Shown in pieces: positions 32,903-33,464 of a stretch of DNA of 33,464 bases. The stretch is taken from assembly GCA_023410055.1 (NCBI GenBank), contig JAEYQK010000107.1:1-33464 (forward strand), read 5' to 3'. A program made the translations under genes and the position numbers. Source of the stretch: Acidobacteriota bacterium (GTDB lineage Bacteria; Acidobacteriota; Terriglobia; Terriglobales; Acidobacteriaceae). The notes beneath the pieces are model-generated. The model was not told where the DNA came from. It saw only the letters and a list, made by a program, of their open reading frames with translations, and did not search any database. Each line of letters starts with the position of its first letter. Within the stretch, counting starts at the first letter, position 1.

Positions 32903-32969
32903 CGTAGCGACGCACGCTCGTGGCGTCGCCGTCCCGTCGGCTGTCACGGCGGACAACTCGCCCGCCGTT
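32903..32969 (+). repeat. Dispersed hairpin repeat, family I, copy 5 (diverged)
   Basis: The order of parts is kept: GTAGCG, a short palindromic unit (GACGC...GCGTC), GCCGTCCC, CGGCTGTC, then a stem. The stem sequence is quite different, ACGGCGG pairing with CCGCCGT, but it is still fully complementary. This supports selection on, or copying of, the hairpin shape. Confidence 0.65.
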
Positions 32970-33025
32970 ACTTCCGCGGCTCTGCAACGTACGATAACGA
33001 AACTATCATTCGCACCCGCGCCACA

Positions 33026-33106
33026 GGCCCGTAGGGCCGCGATTTAGGCAGCTCAGCGCGGCAGCGCTGGGTATATAGCGACAACGAATTCCAGCCCCAT
33101 AGGGGC
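33026..33106. repeat. Three palindromes in tandem before the Cys/His-rich gene
   Basis: GGCCC-GTA-GGGCC (33026-33038), CAGCGC-GGCA-GCGCTG (33054-33069) and GCCCC-ATA-GGGGC (33094-33106) follow one another within 81 bases. The last ends 14 bases before the ATG of the gene at 33121, so it would lie in that gene's 5' leader, near AAAGGA. Confidence 0.6.
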
Positions 33107-33120
33107 GCCACAAAGGAACC

Positions 33121-33464
33121 ATGCTGAACAAGAACATCCGCCGCTGTGCCCACATCAAAACCAACGGAACCCAATGCGGTTCGCCCGCCGCACGCGGCCA
33201 CGAACTCTGCCACTTCCACTGGCGCGCCGTCAAGGACTTCCCCCGCCGCCGCTCCACCCAGCCCATCCCCGAGCCCGTCATCGACCTCGCCCTAATCGAC
33301 AGCCCCGACGCCATCCACTATGCCCTCATGCAGATCGTCCAAGGCATCAACAACGATACCCTCAGCGAGAAGAAGTCCGGACGCATCCTCTGGGCCTTGC
33401 AAGTCATGTCTTCCAACTTCAAGCAGACCAGCTTCCATCGCCAGCTCGAAGACGAATACTCCTC
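33121..33464 (+). CDS. Cys/His-rich small protein of unknown function (cut by window edge)
   Basis: The frame is open from the ATG at 33121 to the window end (114 codons), with AAAGGA just before it. The N-terminus has a metal-site pattern: RRCAHIKTNGTQCGSP...ELCHFHW, that is Cys-x9-Cys-x12-Cys-x2-His. Similar short knuckles, as in DUF5763-like proteins, occur in several uncharacterised families. A helical region follows (DSPDAIHYALMQIVQGINNDTLSEKKSGRILWALQ). Third codon positions are strongly C-biased and arginine is frequent, unlike neighbouring genes, which may reflect different origin. I recall similar multi-copy acidobacterial proteins but cannot name a function. Confidence 0.7.
   Translation, partial: MLNKNIRRCAHIKTNGTQCGSPAARGHELCHFHWRAVKDFPRRRSTQPIPEPVIDLALIDSPDAIHYALMQIVQGINNDTLSEKKSGRILWALQVMSSNFKQTSFHRQLEDEYS

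Larger units (their letters stand above)
32362..33120. other. Long repeat-rich intergenic region
   Basis: These 759 bases separate the kinase gene (minus) from the Cys/His-rich gene (plus). Near the kinase is an AT-rich 9-bp inverted repeat (32420-32447) and a -10-like TATGAT (complement of 32399-32404). Further right are a terminator-like hairpin (32743-32774), CGCAGG/CCTGCG (32789-32809), family I copy 5 (32903-32969) and a triple palindrome (33026-33106). A 24-codon frame (32582-32508, minus) has AGGAGG nine bases upstream but no recognisable sequence. Confidence 0.6.

Overview
The window looks like a chromosomal segment of an Acidobacteriota bacterium (Terriglobia/Koribacter-like). This is inferred from gene content: three proteins match the VWFA-related family typical of Acidobacteria, and there are a large PIG-L deacetylase, a DUF4015 protein, a PDZ-headed sensor kinase, and many GC-rich palindromic repeats between genes. 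I see no rRNA, tRNA, CRISPR array, prophage or insertion sequence. Most genes are on the minus strand.

Layout, left to right. 1-3160: minus-strand genes for a truncated PIG-L deacetylase, a bacterial PH-domain membrane protein and an ATP-grasp-like protein without a complete ligase domain. 3244-7622: two overlapping minus-strand genes carry two ASKHA activator domains and two cysteine-bearing dehydratase-like modules of the 2-hydroxyacyl-CoA dehydratase/double-cubane superfamily, closed by a clear terminator. 7918-8421: a small exported protein and a 52-residue membrane protein (DUF5670/lmo0937-like), convergent. 8633-12572: PilT retraction ATPase, branched-chain aminotransferase and a LysM + DUF4015 protein. 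12960-18873: a ClpA/B-type AAA+ protein and two convergent M48 metalloproteases, one fused to a beta-propeller. 19234-19818: MglA-type GTPase. 20026-23843: three VWA proteins. 23928-25871: RluD-like pseudouridine synthase and Lgt. 26231-27874: MlaF/MlaE-like lipid transport pair. 28002-32361: NtrC-type regulator and its PDZ/GAF/PAS histidine kinase, overlapping by 8 nt. 33121-end: a truncated Cys/His-rich protein behind a tandem of palindromes.

Functional links. PilT and MglA suggest surface motility or polarity control. Lgt, MlaEF, the M48 proteases and the VWA proteins all act at the cell envelope. The kinase/regulator pair probably drives sigma-54 promoters, although the regulator has a GAFTSA instead of a GAFTGA loop.

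The signals most worth following are: (1) the split two-gene activase/reductase machine, whose tandem ASKHA domains carry four cluster-type cysteines on one chain; (2) two families of dispersed hairpin repeats with compensatory base changes between copies, one family with five copies all in the same orientation; (3) palindromic operator-like sites at three promoters; (4) an MlaF-like ATPase whose Walker B glutamate is replaced by serine; and (5) a possible structured RNA between lgt and mlaF.
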